The notes below the pieces were generated by a model. It saw nothing but the letters and a program-made list of their open reading frames with translations. It made no database searches and was not told the origin of the DNA. This document shows, one piece after another, positions 21,236-32,779 of a stretch of 64,000 nucleotides of DNA. Position 1 is the first letter of the stretch; each line of letters starts with the position of its first letter. Origin of the DNA: Podocnemis expansa (Eukaryota > Chordata > Testudines > Podocnemididae). The stretch is from NCBI GenBank assembly GCA_007922195.1, contig ML682059.1, forward strand, positions 13,407,005 to 13,471,004. Direction: 5' to 3'. A program made the translations under genes and the position numbers.

Positions 21236-22474
21236 GTGCCTGTCCCCACTGCTCTGGAGGCCTTTGAGGCAGCAAAGGCACTCCTCCTGCCAATACCTCC
21301 CATCCCAGTGCCCCCCAAGAAAAGGGGTAACCGGCCTTCGCTTCAGGAGCCTGGTCACCCGGAAAGCGGTACCAAACACTGTCACCGATCTCGGTGCCAA
21401 GTTCCTAAGCACTGGAGCCTGCCATACAAGAAGGCCCCAGTACCACTGAGTCCTCCCGTCAGCGCCCTGTTACCTTGCCTTCTCTGGCACCGCAAACACG
21501 GCCCCGTGAGGCTTTTCAGTCCCCGAGCCCTGAGGAAGGTGTCTCGAGGAGGAGTAAACAGCCCCGTCCATGGCCCTCGGTACTGACCCCGATAGGTACT
21601 GACCCCATGAACAGTCTCCCTAGGAGACCCCAACGGGTCCCTGTGGTACCATTCCACCTAGCCAGGCCCCATGTCCTCCGGCACCAGACAGAGCCCTTAA
21701 GCCCGTGCACCATTCCTACACTGGGAACCTCACGGCACACTTCAAGCTCCTTCGCCATGTCTGCGCTCGTGTGGGGTTGGAGGCTCATTCTCCCACAGGG
21801 CCTAGTGACACTTTGTTCAGCCCAGCGTTCACTTCACCCGAGCACCTAGTGTATGGGACCTTGCCATGTCACATTGGCAAACCCTGGGGTCACTGCCCCC
21901 GTATCAAATACGGTGGGCCATAACTACCAGGCCCCTAGCAGGGGATTTTCCCTTCCTCACCCACCACCCCAAACTGTCTCAAGGGATGGTGGAAACAGCG
22001 CTAGACCCAGGGCAGGATTCTCACGACCCTGCGAGGGAGTTAGATCTCCTTGGGCAAAAGGCTTATTCTTCCTCTACCTTCCAGCTGTGGGTAGCCGATA
22101 ATCAGGCCTTGGTAGCCAGATATGTCATGGATGTGTAGGAGTTCATGAACAAGTTCAGACATCTACTCCCACAGGAGAACAGGGTTGACTATGACACCTT
22201 TCTTGAAGAGGGCAGGATAGCATCCCAGGACCTGTTGCTATCAGCCTGGGATGCCGCTGACACAGCGTGGCCTCAGTGGCGGGTGACTTGGCTCCAGGTG
22301 GTGATGGTGCACCCCTCCTCCCAGCAGGTCATTCTTGACCTCCCCTTTGAAGGTGGGCCTCTGTTACTGGCGGATATGGATGCCATGCTCCATAGTGCCC
22401 AGGACCCCCGAGGGGACATAAAATACTTAGGCATGTTGCCTTCCTGGCTTACTAGCCACCCACCTAGCCCATAA
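21236..22474 (+). pseudogene. DIRS gag-like remnant, copy 2
   Basis: One frame runs from 21866 to 22474 with a single in-frame TAG at 22136-22138. Before the stop it has LGQKAYSSSTFQLWVADNQA; after it come FLEEGRIASQDLLLSAWDAA and LDLPFEGGPLLLADMDAMLH followed by SAQDPRGDIKYLGM. These match the order in DIRS gag proteins (IANYQAL, LxEEGR, LDAADSA, LPFDGxxLF, KDSRTTLRSLG). The N-terminal part (21236-21860) is a Ser/Pro-rich region with frame changes. Gag probably forms the particle; the stop and frameshifts make this copy defective. Confidence 0.75.
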
Positions 22475-25106
22475 GGGGCAGTCAACACTTACTCTATGCC
22501 CCTCTGGTCTGCTCCACTGGGTATCTTCCAACCTTCTTAAGGTTGCAAATACAATTTGAACTTTGTAGAGCCTCCGATTCCATCAGTTGGTGGGCCAACT
22601 GGCCTATCATCAAACCAGGGTTCCCCCTTCTCCCTGTCCTGGGAGAACATTACCTGGTCTACTTTGAGTACCAGAAGAAAAGCGCACCCGCTCTTCATGG
22701 GAGGGTGACACCCCCAGACAGAATCCTAAGCCTGGGTACTGCCCTCCTCCCACAAGTACCAGCTGGTGGGTCCATCGGAATCCCCTAAGGATTCTGCCTT
22801 TGCGGGGGATGCCTCCCCCGGCTTCCCCTCCAGCTGGTGCCATATCTTGTTTACCTTCGAGGACCCATATGGGTTATCACCTGAGTAGCCCTCTTATTTA
22901 CCTCAGAAGAAGCTACCCTCGAAATCAGGGACTGCTGGGATCATGGTTGGAGGAGCCCTTCTCTCACCTGTCCCCTCCCACCCCATAGCAGAACACGCTG
23001 TCACTAGGCAACACGACGGGTTGTAAACATGAAGGGTTGTAGGACCAAATACCTCGCACTTCCACATCTCTCGAACGACCATCCAGGATCCATCTCCCGA
23101 TTGCCTCTGGTACTCCCCTCCCAAAAGTTTTCTTCTTTGCCTTAGAGGGGGCTCCCTCCTGAGTTTATGCAGGGTACCTGAAGGCTCCCTATGTTGTACT
23201 TCCTCAAAGGCTGGCATTCTCTTTTCATATATATAGAAGGTCATATATATATTTCATATATATACAGAAGGTCGTGGAGAATAACAAGGCTAAAGTTCTG
23301 TGGGACTTCCCGATCCAGACAGACAGGCAGGTACTGGCCAATCAACCAGACATCGTGGTAATAGACAAGGACCTATGCAATGTAGGATAAGTGCTGCAGA
23401 ATTATAGTACCAGTGTAGTTTGGGTTAGTCTGGAGGCACCAAGACCATTGGCTCCATCCTCCACATCTCCATAAGGACACTGTGTGTTAGAGGAAGTGGC
23501 ACAAAAGCCTACAACAAGGGCCCTGCCCAGGGGAGCGGGAACACACACCCATGAGCTACCCCTGCCCTGACCACTGAGAGAACAGAATCAAGGACATTTA
23601 CGAGTCTGTCGTGTCGACAAGAATTCGACCTGAGTACTGTAGTCACTTATGTGGCTATCTCCTTCTAGGGTTGGAACAAATCTGACTACAAAGTGGGCCC
23701 TCTCCCAATTCACTCTGAACCCACCAACTGGTTCAGAGGGCTCCTGGGTCTTACGCCCAGTGTCAGTTTCTTCACCCACTGGTTCCACGAGGGTCACTAG
23801 TAAAGCCGCTGTTTGACGGCAATTCTTTTATCCTGGCTGTGTGATATTATAGTTGGTGGTCTCTTTTCCCTACTTCCTGTATCTCAATCCAAATCTCCTT
23901 TTCCCCGGTTCTGTCCAGTTCTGGCAGGGGTGGTCAACAGACCCTGGTCCTGTTTTTCCCTCTTCCTCGTATGTGATTTCTCCCTTCTCTAATGTACCCC
24001 AGTATTCGGATCACTCTTGGGCACTCTTTCCTCCGCTCTGGGGTACCTAATGGAGGGAGTAACCGGTCTCCCGCCATACCTTACCACCCCCTTCAAGGGT
24101 CTTTCTACCCAGAGCCAGAGATTTCACTCATATTCTCAGCTCACTCTCCGCCACCATGTCTCTTGGAGAGCAATATGTCATATGCCCCAAGGGAATTTTA
24201 TGGCCTTGGTCAACTGTCACCCTCATCCATTCCCTCCCCCTAGTTGCTGCACCTGTAGCAACGGGGTGGGGGGAGGTGCACCCTAACACAGTGCTCATAT
24301 CCCTACTTCCAGGCCCTATCAAATGGAGCTGGGGTCATTTTCCTTCTGTACCTAGACCTTAAAGGTCTTCTTCCTGTTCTCGCCCTAAGGTGTCTCGCCC
24401 TAAGGTAGTAGTTCAACCTCTTACCTTGTGGCTCATTCGGCCATTTTCAGCCTCAGGTTTTTCCCTGCCCCTTCACCTGTTGGTGACTACGTGTAACCAC
24501 AGGCCTCTGAAGGGGTGTTTTTGGCATCCAACTGCTACCTTGGGTTGCCCACTGAGGAACTACGTTTACCAGGTGGTCATTTATTTTTCTCCGTATCCCC
24601 TTGTGATTCACTTCATTGGCTGGACCAGTAAGGGGTTTTTTCTTCTTCTCTCTCCCCCTTCTGTTTCTGCATCCATGTACTTGCTAGTAGGCCAAGTTTT
24701 TCCTCCAGGGCCCCCATTAGCTTCCCCGTCACCAGCTAAAGTACATATTGTAGGCCTAAGGCCAGGGGACGTACCCAGCCTGCACTGCTTGAGAGACGCT
24801 TACTACCGGCCTCCGATGTCCCCTACTTGAAGGTGCCTCACCAACCCTTGAATCAGTGGCTGCACTTTCGTTTTTTTCCCATGATAAGGTGACTTTAGGC
24901 TGCCTGTTGCTCCTGTTGATCGCAGACAAGGAGTGCTCAAGAGGCGCAGGTCATTATTTTTCCCCTAGGCCAGGCCTTACTACCTACCCGCCTTCCTTTG
25001 CCTGGGGGTGAAGTGCTGAATACAGAAAAGAACCCAGCTCCACCCACCATCCATCAGCATGGCTAGCAGTCACCTATTGCTGAATATATCCAAGCAGCAT
25101 TCGAAG

Positions 25107-25410
25107 AACGGTGGGTTACTTACCAGTAACCATCCTTCTTTGAGATGGACTGCTAGGATTCATTCAGAATCCTCCCACCGTCCCTGATATTCAGAGTTGG
25201 TGACTTTTAGAGACTGAGGATGGATGGGGCGGCAGTCAGATATATAGCCATGGGGTGTCCAGGGGGCGGTGGCCGCCAGCCCTATTCTGACAGGCTAGGG
25301 CCAAAAGGTTTCCGACCAGTCGTGCACTGCAGCACGGACACACCTGTTACTGGATGAATCCGAGCAGCCTATCTCGAAGAAGGACGTTTACTGGTAAGTA
25401 ACCCACCGTT
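25107..25410. repeat. Inverted-repeat terminal module of DIRS copy 2
   Basis: aacggtgggttacttaccag at 25107 and its exact complement ending at 25410 form a perfect 23-bp pair; the similarity continues inward for about 45 bp (gaagaag, ctcgaagaagg and gattcatcc blocks). In DIRS elements the terminal repeats and an internal complementary region are used to circularise the copy. This module holds the right terminal repeat between the two arms, consistent with that design. Confidence 0.75.
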
Positions 25411-25554
25411 AACCATGCCCTTTCCTAGAAGGCTCAAGTGAGGCAAGTCCTCCAAACTGTCTAAAAGACAGGATGCCTAAGGCAAAACCAATCAGGCAGG
25501 GAATACAGGGAGCCAAGGGGGCCCAGCAGACTCATGTAACAGGAACAGCAGGTT

Positions 25555-25690
25555 CCAAGGGGGTACCCATGTTAGTCTATTTCAGCAAAACAAACAAGGA
25601 GTTCTGTGGCACTTTTAAAGACTAACGAATCTATTTATCACATGAGCTTTCATGGGAGAAAATCCCATTTCATCAGATGTTTGGGGCAGA
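25555..25690 (-). mobile_element. Penelope-type 3' tail
   Basis: Inverted tail: 'gggggtacccatgttagtct', 'aaacaaacaaggagttctgt', 'ggcacttttaaagactaacg', 'gagctttcatgggagaaaat', 'catttcatcagatg'. It may extend into 25690-25980 as UTR. Confidence 0.8.
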
Positions 25691-26039
25691 GATGAGTTAG
25701 TAGGTGTGGAGAGCTCTGGGAGTGAGAATTGTGTCCTTAGATGACTGAGGGAACTGTTAAGTCTCTTAAACAGAGCAGCTTGGAGTAACATGAGGTAGTT
25801 CTGGGCTGAGATTAGATACCTGAAGTCTGTGAGGTTAGCTTAAAGAAGGTGCTTGGGCTGTGGAGGTGCACTGGGAATTGTAGCAGCATTGAGAGAAATT
25901 AAAGGCACATCTGGAAGCTGCTATCTATAGGATCCTTTGTTCAGGCAATGTAGTAGTGGGATGAGTTTTATCTTGCCTTCCTACCATTACTGAGGAAGTG
26001 GGTGGACTGTTGCACAGAGATATTTACTTTCAGAAAGGG

Positions 26040-27055
26040 AAAACGCCAATGGAAACTTAGCCTGAGGCAGAGGTGGCCTTTGGCGATTGGGAGCTCCAGG
26101 TGAAGGCCCACTGCAGGGCCCCCATAGGTCCAAGGGAGTCCCCCATGTGGTCCCAGTTTCCCCCTGTGGCCGTGGCCCTGCCCCGCCCCCTCTTGGCCTT
26201 GGGTCCCCCTGCAGCCCCAGCCTTCTGCTGCCAGGCCAGCCCCCCCATGGCCCTGGTTCCCCCTTCCGTGGCCTCAGTTCTCCACCACCCTGGCAACCTC
26301 CCCAGTCCCAGCTTCCTGCCACCAGCCCTAGAACCAGGGGCAGATTATCACACATGCCTATAGGGTCCAGGCCCAGGGGCCCTCTGCAATGTGGGGGCAA
26401 TCCAATCTGCTGGCACTGGGGAAAGGGTTGGAGCAGGCATCTCCATGCTCTCATTCCATCCCTGGTCTGACCCACGGGCATCGCTGCACTGGGAACATCA
26501 GGGCATGGGCCCTGCATCTCCCGCCTGCCATCCCAGGCAAGTAGCACAGTGAAAGGGGCCAGATCCAGCTCCAAGACACGTGCCGGCAGGCGGCAGGAGA
26601 CTCAAAGCTAGAACTGGCTCCTGCCTCTGTCCATAAGCAGCAAAAGGCTCTGAGCCAGATCCTGCTGCTTGCTAGCAGTGGCAGGAGCCAGCTCCAGGTT
26701 TGAACCTCCTGCTGCTTACCAGCAATCAGCCCAGAACCAGATTTGGTCCCTGCTATTGCTGGCAAGCAGCAGCAGCAGCAGCTGGGGCTAGATGAGGCCT
26801 GAGAGCAAGATCAGAGCCACTGGGTTGTGTGGGTGAGGAGGGGCAGGGCCTGGGTCCTGACCTTTAGCCAGCAATGCTCCTGGTCTGGCCAGTCCACTCC
26901 CGGAGGTGGGGTGGGCTGGAGCGACCGTTTGTTCCACTCCAGGACTGGGGCCAGCTGGCGAGCAATGTGGCCTCTGATGATCTGATAAAGTAAGAAACCT
27001 CTTGGTCTGCTTTGGGATGCCAGGAGTGATACCCAAATCTTCTTTACTGTTCCTG
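26040..27055. repeat. GC-rich repeat block
   Basis: CCC/GGG-rich DNA with hAT-like starts ('cagaggtggcctttggcgat' at about 26068 and 'caggggcagattatcacac' at about 26336). Open frames on both strands (for example 25987-26574 minus and 26087-26470 plus) are chance frames of GC-rich DNA without domain similarity. Confidence 0.4.
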
Positions 27056-27059
27056 TACC

Positions 27060-27630
27060 TTGGTGATGGGACACAGGTACTCTGGTGATGGGACACATGG
27101 ATGTGATAACTATAGGAACCACTGGGGGGGAAGGGGCTTTAAACAGACCTTACCTGGACCCCCTGTGGGTGACACAGGTTGTGGCTGGTTTAGACCAGCG
27201 GCAGGGCAGCTGGCCAGGGAGGAGAACAAAGAGCTGAGAGAGGAGGAGGGTAGTAGACAAACAGGGGTCTGAGAAGCAGGATCTCCAGGGCCTGGTCCGG
27301 TGTTTACTGCTAGACCTCCTGGTTAATCTGAAAGCCAACTCTCCTAGCTGCTGCAAACTGGATTGCTAATAAACCCTCTGACTTCTACACAGGCTGAATG
27401 TCTCTTCTGATTGGGACAGCCGGGACCCTTCTGGAGGAAGGAAACACCCCCCCCCCCAGGGGAGATGAGACAGAACAAGGATTGGACCCTCTAAGCCTGG
27501 ATTTGGGAGCTGACTACAGGTAGCATGGAGATGAGGGGCAGGATGGAAGAAGGCTCCACTGTAGCAGAGTACTGATCGGCTGTGAACAGAGGGGATCCAA
27601 GAGTGCTTTTCTGGGGTATTCCATCACAGA
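27060..27630. repeat. Possible LTR-like repeat
   Basis: Contains ttgctaataaaccctctgac (polyadenylation signal) and ends attccatcaca, like the block ending at 42902. The left edge and orientation are uncertain and no coding region is attached. Confidence 0.3.
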
Positions 27631-27656
27631 TGCATCCTTTGGGCCACACTGGAAAC

Positions 27657-29325
27657 CAGGGGTGTCATTATACATAAATATTGGGGAGGGCCCCAGCCAA
27701 TGTCTGCGCAGCCCCCGGCGCAGGGAATGCTGCCTGCTGTGCTCGGCTGGCAGCTGCAGTCCCAGCCTGGAGAGCTCCTCTGAGCTGGGAGTTTTTAAAA
27801 CTCCCGTTCAGAGTAAGCTCTCACTGAGCATGCACAGACTCTCTGCGCATGCCCAGTGAGTGCTCCTCCGGCTGGAGGAGTGGCCAGGGGCCTGGCCGCA
27901 CCACTCTGGCGGCCAGGTAAGGGTCCCTAACCACCGCCCCCTTGCAACTCCCGGGGGTGGGGAAGAAGGGGGGGCATGGGCCATCAGGGCCGGAGGCTGC
28001 TCTGCTCGCCTGCTTGCCCAGCCTTCTGGCAATGGGGGCGGACCAACCAGCCCAGCCTACTCCCAGCCCTCTGCACCTCCTGGCGGGGTGGAGGGGGCCA
28101 GCGCTGAGCTCTGGCGTGTGGGATCGGGGCCCTGGAGCGGCCTGCTCCCAAAGAGTTTGGGTTGCTTTGTCCCTGCCCCCCCACCTGAATGGGCCTGATC
28201 CATGGCCTGGGGGGGCTGAGGGTGAAGTGGCCCAAACTCTTTGGGAGCGGGCTGCTCCAGGACCCTGAGCCGGCACGACAGAGCTCAGCACTGCCCCCTC
28301 TGCCCCCCCGAGGAGGTGCGGAGGGCTGGGGGTAGGCTGAGCTGGCTGCTCCACCCCGCTGCCAGGAGGCGAGGCAGGCAGTGGAGCTTCTGGCCCTGGT
28401 GGTCTGTGGCACCCCACTCCCCTGTAGCACGGAGAGCGGGGGGGGCAGAATCAGGCCCACATGGGGGGGGCACACAGCAAGCAACATATGTTGCTCAGCT
28501 GTGTTGGGTCCTTAGAGGGAACATTGGCCAGGCCCCCACCAGCCGCTGGGGCCCTGATCCATTCCCTTCTGCCCTCCTGCTTGCTGGTTCCCTGAGCCCT
28601 TTCCTAACCCCCCAGTCCTGCCACTGTCCCCTGCTGCCTCAGGTCGACCCCCTCCCAGGGGCGTTGCTGGCTGGGGGAGGGACCCGGGCCACGGGCCCCA
28701 CACCACAGGCCCCGCCCCCAGCCTGCAGGCCCCGCCCCTGGCTGGGGACAGGGCCGCTGTGGCCGCCAGCAGCCAGGCTCCACATCCCCAGTGAGGGATG
28801 GGGCAGCCGCGGCCACCAGCAGCTGGGCCCCAGATCCCCGGCCCAATTGGGCCAGAGAGCCGGGGCACTGGCGCTGGGGTTTGAGGCACGTGCTCTGGAA
28901 TGCCCAGCGCCAGCAATGCCCCTGCCCCCTACCCTGTATCCTTTCTCTGCTGGGCCCGTGTGCCTGCCCCTGGCCCTCCCAATTCCCACCCTGCTCCCTT
29001 ACCTAGCCACCAGAGGAGAGTGGGGCCTCGGCAGCGGCTGAAGCCCCTGGCATGACCCTGCTCTGAGCATGATCAGAACAGGGTCAGGCCAGGGCAGGAG
29101 TTTGAAAAACTCCCAGCCAAGCCTGGGGCAGCTCCCTCCCGGCCAGAAGAGTCTGTCTTCCGGCTGGGTGGAGGCTGAGGCTGCCAGCTGCCGCTGCCCA
29201 CAGTGTTCCCTGCACGAGTGCACGATGGTGCACCCCTGTGCAGTTTTGGGGTGCACTGCTCAGGGACTGGCCCTGAGTTTTAGGGGGGCTGCGGCCCCCT
29301 GAGCCCCACCCCAGTGACGCCACTG
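27657..29325. mobile_element. Large GC-rich hAT-type element with perfect 8-bp TSD
   Basis: Left end CAGGGGTGTCATTATAC and right end GTGACGCCACTG (inverted). Flanks ctggaaac at 27649-27656 and 29326-29333 are identical. The interior is very GC-rich and includes a second left-end-like sequence (caggggcgttgctgg at about 28655) and a piece of the GTTCCCTCTAA family (28510-28526, 29200). No transposase was found; the long frames on both strands (for example 27821-28417 minus and 28241-29041 plus) are GC artefacts. Confidence 0.8.
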
Positions 29326-29333
29326 CTGGAAAC

Positions 29334-30210
29334 CACACTGTGTTTACCTGTCAGCACCAGCACCCCTGGGAACCAACTAGCCAGACTGGAACTGGCTTCT
29401 GTCTCCTGGGCTCCCCAGTGCTGGTCTGTCAGCAGAGGGCCAGGGCCCTAGGCTGGAGAAAGGGCTGTGGCCCCAGCTCCCAACCACCGGCCCTACCAGC
29501 TCGTCCTCCTGCTGTCCGTGGAGGCAGATGCAGCTTTTGGGATAGGCGAAGCGGGTGATGGAGCCCCTTACTGCTTGGAGTCCTGGGCATGTGGCTGTTT
29601 CGCTTACCCCAAAAGCTGCCTATGACCTGAGAGCTGAGTTGTGAAAACACTGTGGTGCAGGAAGCTAAGAAAGGACACAGGCTGAAGCAGAAATAGAATG
29701 ATGTAGTGTAGGCCACTGAGGGGGTGTTGGCTTTGAGCCACTTCTCCAAAGTGTTCAGAAGAAGGTTAGGGCTGGATCAAGGCCCTAGCAGAGCTAGGGC
29801 TGTCCACTCTTGTGAGGACCCCCAGCATGGTGGTGCCCATCCTGGAGGTGGGACTGGCTAGCACTGAATGGCAAGGTCTGGGACCCACAGCCTGGCTAGC
29901 ACTGGAGAGCAGGCTCCAGGGCTGAGGGGGGCCTGTGGCACAGTTGGTGCTAGGGTGGTGTGGGGCCATGGTCTGGAGTCCTGGAGAGATGGGTTCTATT
30001 GGTGCTATGGGGTGGCACTGTGGCCTGGCTAGCTGCTGCTGGAGAGGGGATCCTTGGGCTAGAGTCCAGGATCCACAGCGTTCCTGCCGCACTCCTGGGC
30101 TGGCTGGGCTATGGAGGATGGTGGCAGCTCACCACTTGGCAGGAGTCTGATTTTGGTGGGGTTACTGGGGCCCAGGGCTGCAACACCTAAAGCCCCTGCC
30201 TTAAGTCAGC
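29334..30210. repeat. GC-rich flank with a shared repeat block
   Basis: The segment 'ggagccccttactgcttgg' with 'cttaccccaaaagctgcc' at about 29560-29615 recurs at 63760-63820. The remainder is GC-rich and uncharacterised. Confidence 0.35.
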
Positions 30211-31385
30211 TCTAGAAGATGTGTCAGTCTGGTAGTCAGAGATGTATCCCATGATGCCGTTATTGGCCTTAAAAGATATTTGTAAGTTGTTCAATTTCAG
30301 TGTCTCTTAAACAACACGGAATGTTGTTTTATTTTTTGGCTAAGATAAAGGGAGTTAAGATTTAGCTGGCCTACTTATCTTTTTAATAAAAAGAGAAATC
30401 TGCTAGAGGTGCAGATATAACCCAAGATAAAACTATGACCCTATTCTTATTAAGCCAGGAAATTGGATTCCATCCCAGTCCAATATCCTATCTTACAAAG
30501 TGACATCCATTGTACAACATCATGTGTTACAAGGAAGATATTGTCCTGTTTCAAAAGATAGACATTTCTCCTTGTACAAATTTAAATGAGGTATGCCGTC
30601 TAGTTGCAACCAGCTTTAAATATGTGTGAAACTTGTGTTTTTCTTTTGCTTATGTTCTGTCATCTCCCACCCTGTTTGTCTTTGTACCTTTCCGATTCTT
30701 AGACTGTAAGTTTTCTAGGAGCAGAGATAGTCTTTGTTACTGGTCAGCACAGTCCCTAGAAAAATGAGGTCTTGGTTCTTGAATGGGTTTTCTAGGCACT
30801 AATATAATGTAAACCACATACAAATCTACATGTTAACATTTAAAGTGATACAACCCAACTACCCCCAGTTTAGACTTGTCTAGCCCCCCCAACCTATATG
30901 TTAGCTTGTAGGAAGCAGCAGCAGAGGATGTTTCCTACACTGTTTCTTCAGAATTGAAAAAGATTAAGGTTCAGTCTTTTCTAAATTAGGTGTAGTTTTA
31001 GAATCAGAGAAAGGATAAATGAAAAGCTCTCCTGTGAGATGAGATAGGACAAGAGAAATAGTACAGTGTAATGTTTTTACTTAAAATGGATAGTGCCTGA
31101 AAAAATATTCTTTGTGATCCATTTTTAGATACGCCATGCATGAACAATTAGATATGTATTGACAATTACTATTGTATGTACAATTAAAGTCACTTTCCTT
31201 TCTCAACAAATTACATATGCTATAGAGAGGCATTAGTTTTGGAGGCAGCAAAGTTTAGAATCTAACCAGTCTGCAGAAAAGAAGCTTTGGAGGGTGTTTG
31301 GGTACCATGTGGGTAAGAGATTTCTCAAAGAGTTATTTGGGGGTAGATGTGTTTGAACTAAGCAGCAACAGAAAAAGCATGCATC
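30211..31385. other. Unique AT-rich DNA
   Basis: No exon, RNA gene or repeat family was recognised. Confidence 0.45.
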
Positions 31386-31389
31386 GCTA

Positions 31390-32470
31390 CTGAAGGTTAA
31401 TTCCCCACCCCCACAAAGTGTAGATTGGGTACCAGGGATATCTCAGCCCTTTGTCCCACCCATCTGGGTTGCCTTCTGGGTTGTGATGCTGATGTCTGAG
31501 AGACACTTACACAGATACCCACAGGCAGGGACACAGCCAACTGAGTGCCATGAATGATTTCCCAACCAATTACGAATCAACAGTAGGGAGGTTACAGCCA
31601 AGTCTCCCTAGTCTTGCACCCCAGAACTGTACCATCTCACATTGGTGAGAAGCCTGACCAGTGTAAATTCATTGAGTTGGCCACACCTTTGATGTAGAGT
31701 GACACACACTAGCCTTTTTAAACAGAGCTGAGATTTCCCAAGCAATTCAATGAAAAACACACTATTTTAGGTAAATATAAAACAGATTTATTAACCACAG
31801 CAAGCTAGATTTTAAGTGATTATCAGTAGTAAGCATAGTGTGGGTTACTTAAGAATCGAAAATCAATCTACAGTCGAAATTCTACAACTTAAACAGAATT
31901 TGAATCATCCTGACAAATGGTACAAGCAGGTTTCTGTTCCTTGATACAGGGGCTAGGATTACTTGCCTGTGTGGGACTACCTCTCCCAGTTCAGTCTGTT
32001 TTTGGTTGTTCTTCCAGATGTTGAGATAGGAGGAAGAGGCCAACTGATGATGTCACTCTCTCTTTTTACACAGTCTTAAGATCCTTGCTGTGACATTGGG
32101 GTAGGTAGTCATCTATCTCTGTTCTATCTTAGGGATGGTTCTTAGGAGAGGGTGTTCCCTTTAATGGGCCATCAGCATTGTCTGGCTTCTCCATTGTTGT
32201 TCCTGAAAGGTGAGTTGTATGTGTTCCCCATCCTTGACATATTTCAGTGATGCATACAGTAATACTTCATAACTCTGTGTACAATGACAGCACATACAAT
32301 CCAGCAGGATATTAATGTTCAACCCATCCAGACTTTTAAAAGGATATCTCCAAGGCATACTGTGTAGAGAACATATAATTATATGACTGTGGTGAATGTG
32401 GGAGTTCCACGGTGCTGGTATGGGATACCGCAATACAGAAATGCTTTGATCTCCAGACATCTAGAATTTG
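31390..32470 (-). mobile_element. LTR-like interspersed repeat, copy 2
   Basis: Longer relative of 3900-4620. Shared blocks are 'aacagatttattaaccacag', 'gattttaagtgattatcag', 'gatgatgtcactctctc', 'aatccagcaggatattaatg', 'ccaaggcatactgtgtagag' and 'gactgtggtgaatgtg'. On the minus strand a polyadenylation signal appears within gttaataaatctgtt. No tract of coding sequence follows, so a solo LTR is the best guess. Confidence 0.5.
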
Positions 32471-32779
32471 CTGCCTGAGGTAATGTTGGCAGAATTTTCC
32501 TCACAGACTTTCAGGAAGCAAAAATGACTATTCTTCAGGCTGGGAATACATAAATACTAGAACATACACATAGCGTGCTGTTCCTCACAGCTACCCAGAC
32601 ACCACCCACATCTCTGTGGAAACAATGAGTGTTGAAATATGCATGAAAGGGAAGAAACAGATAGTCAGGAAGGAAGAGTTTTCAGGGAGCAGCAAGTTTA
32701 TATGACATTCTTCTCCAGTATTTGCTCTTAACTTACACAGCAAATTGGTAAAAGTGAATGATGCTCATTATGACCTTTA

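Larger units (their letters stand above)
20778..25410 (+). mobile_element. DIRS-like element, copy 2, apparently gag-only
   Basis: The left end (about 20778-20960) and right end (about 25200-25385) are inverted copies. Shared blocks are 'ggtgtgtccgtgccgcagca', 'ggtcggaaacctttttgcc', 'agggctggcagccaccgcc' and 'gtggctatatatg'. Gag-type coding occupies about 21.2-22.5 kb. No reverse transcriptase, RNase H, methylase or tyrosine recombinase motif was recognised from 22.5 to 25.1 kb. It starts directly after the Penelope fold-back. I interpret it as a non-autonomous DIRS-type element of about 4.6 kb that would need enzymes in trans. Confidence 0.75.

Noticed and set aside
23220..23275. tcatatatatagaaggtca-type repeated AT motifs as a possible origin or attachment site.
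   Set aside because: A short simple repeat inside the DIRS-like element with no further support.
25987..29041. Several frames over 100 codons on both strands in GC-rich DNA.
   Set aside because: No domain similarity, Pro/Gly/Ala composition, overlapping frames on opposite strands, and transposon boundaries with target duplications running through them.
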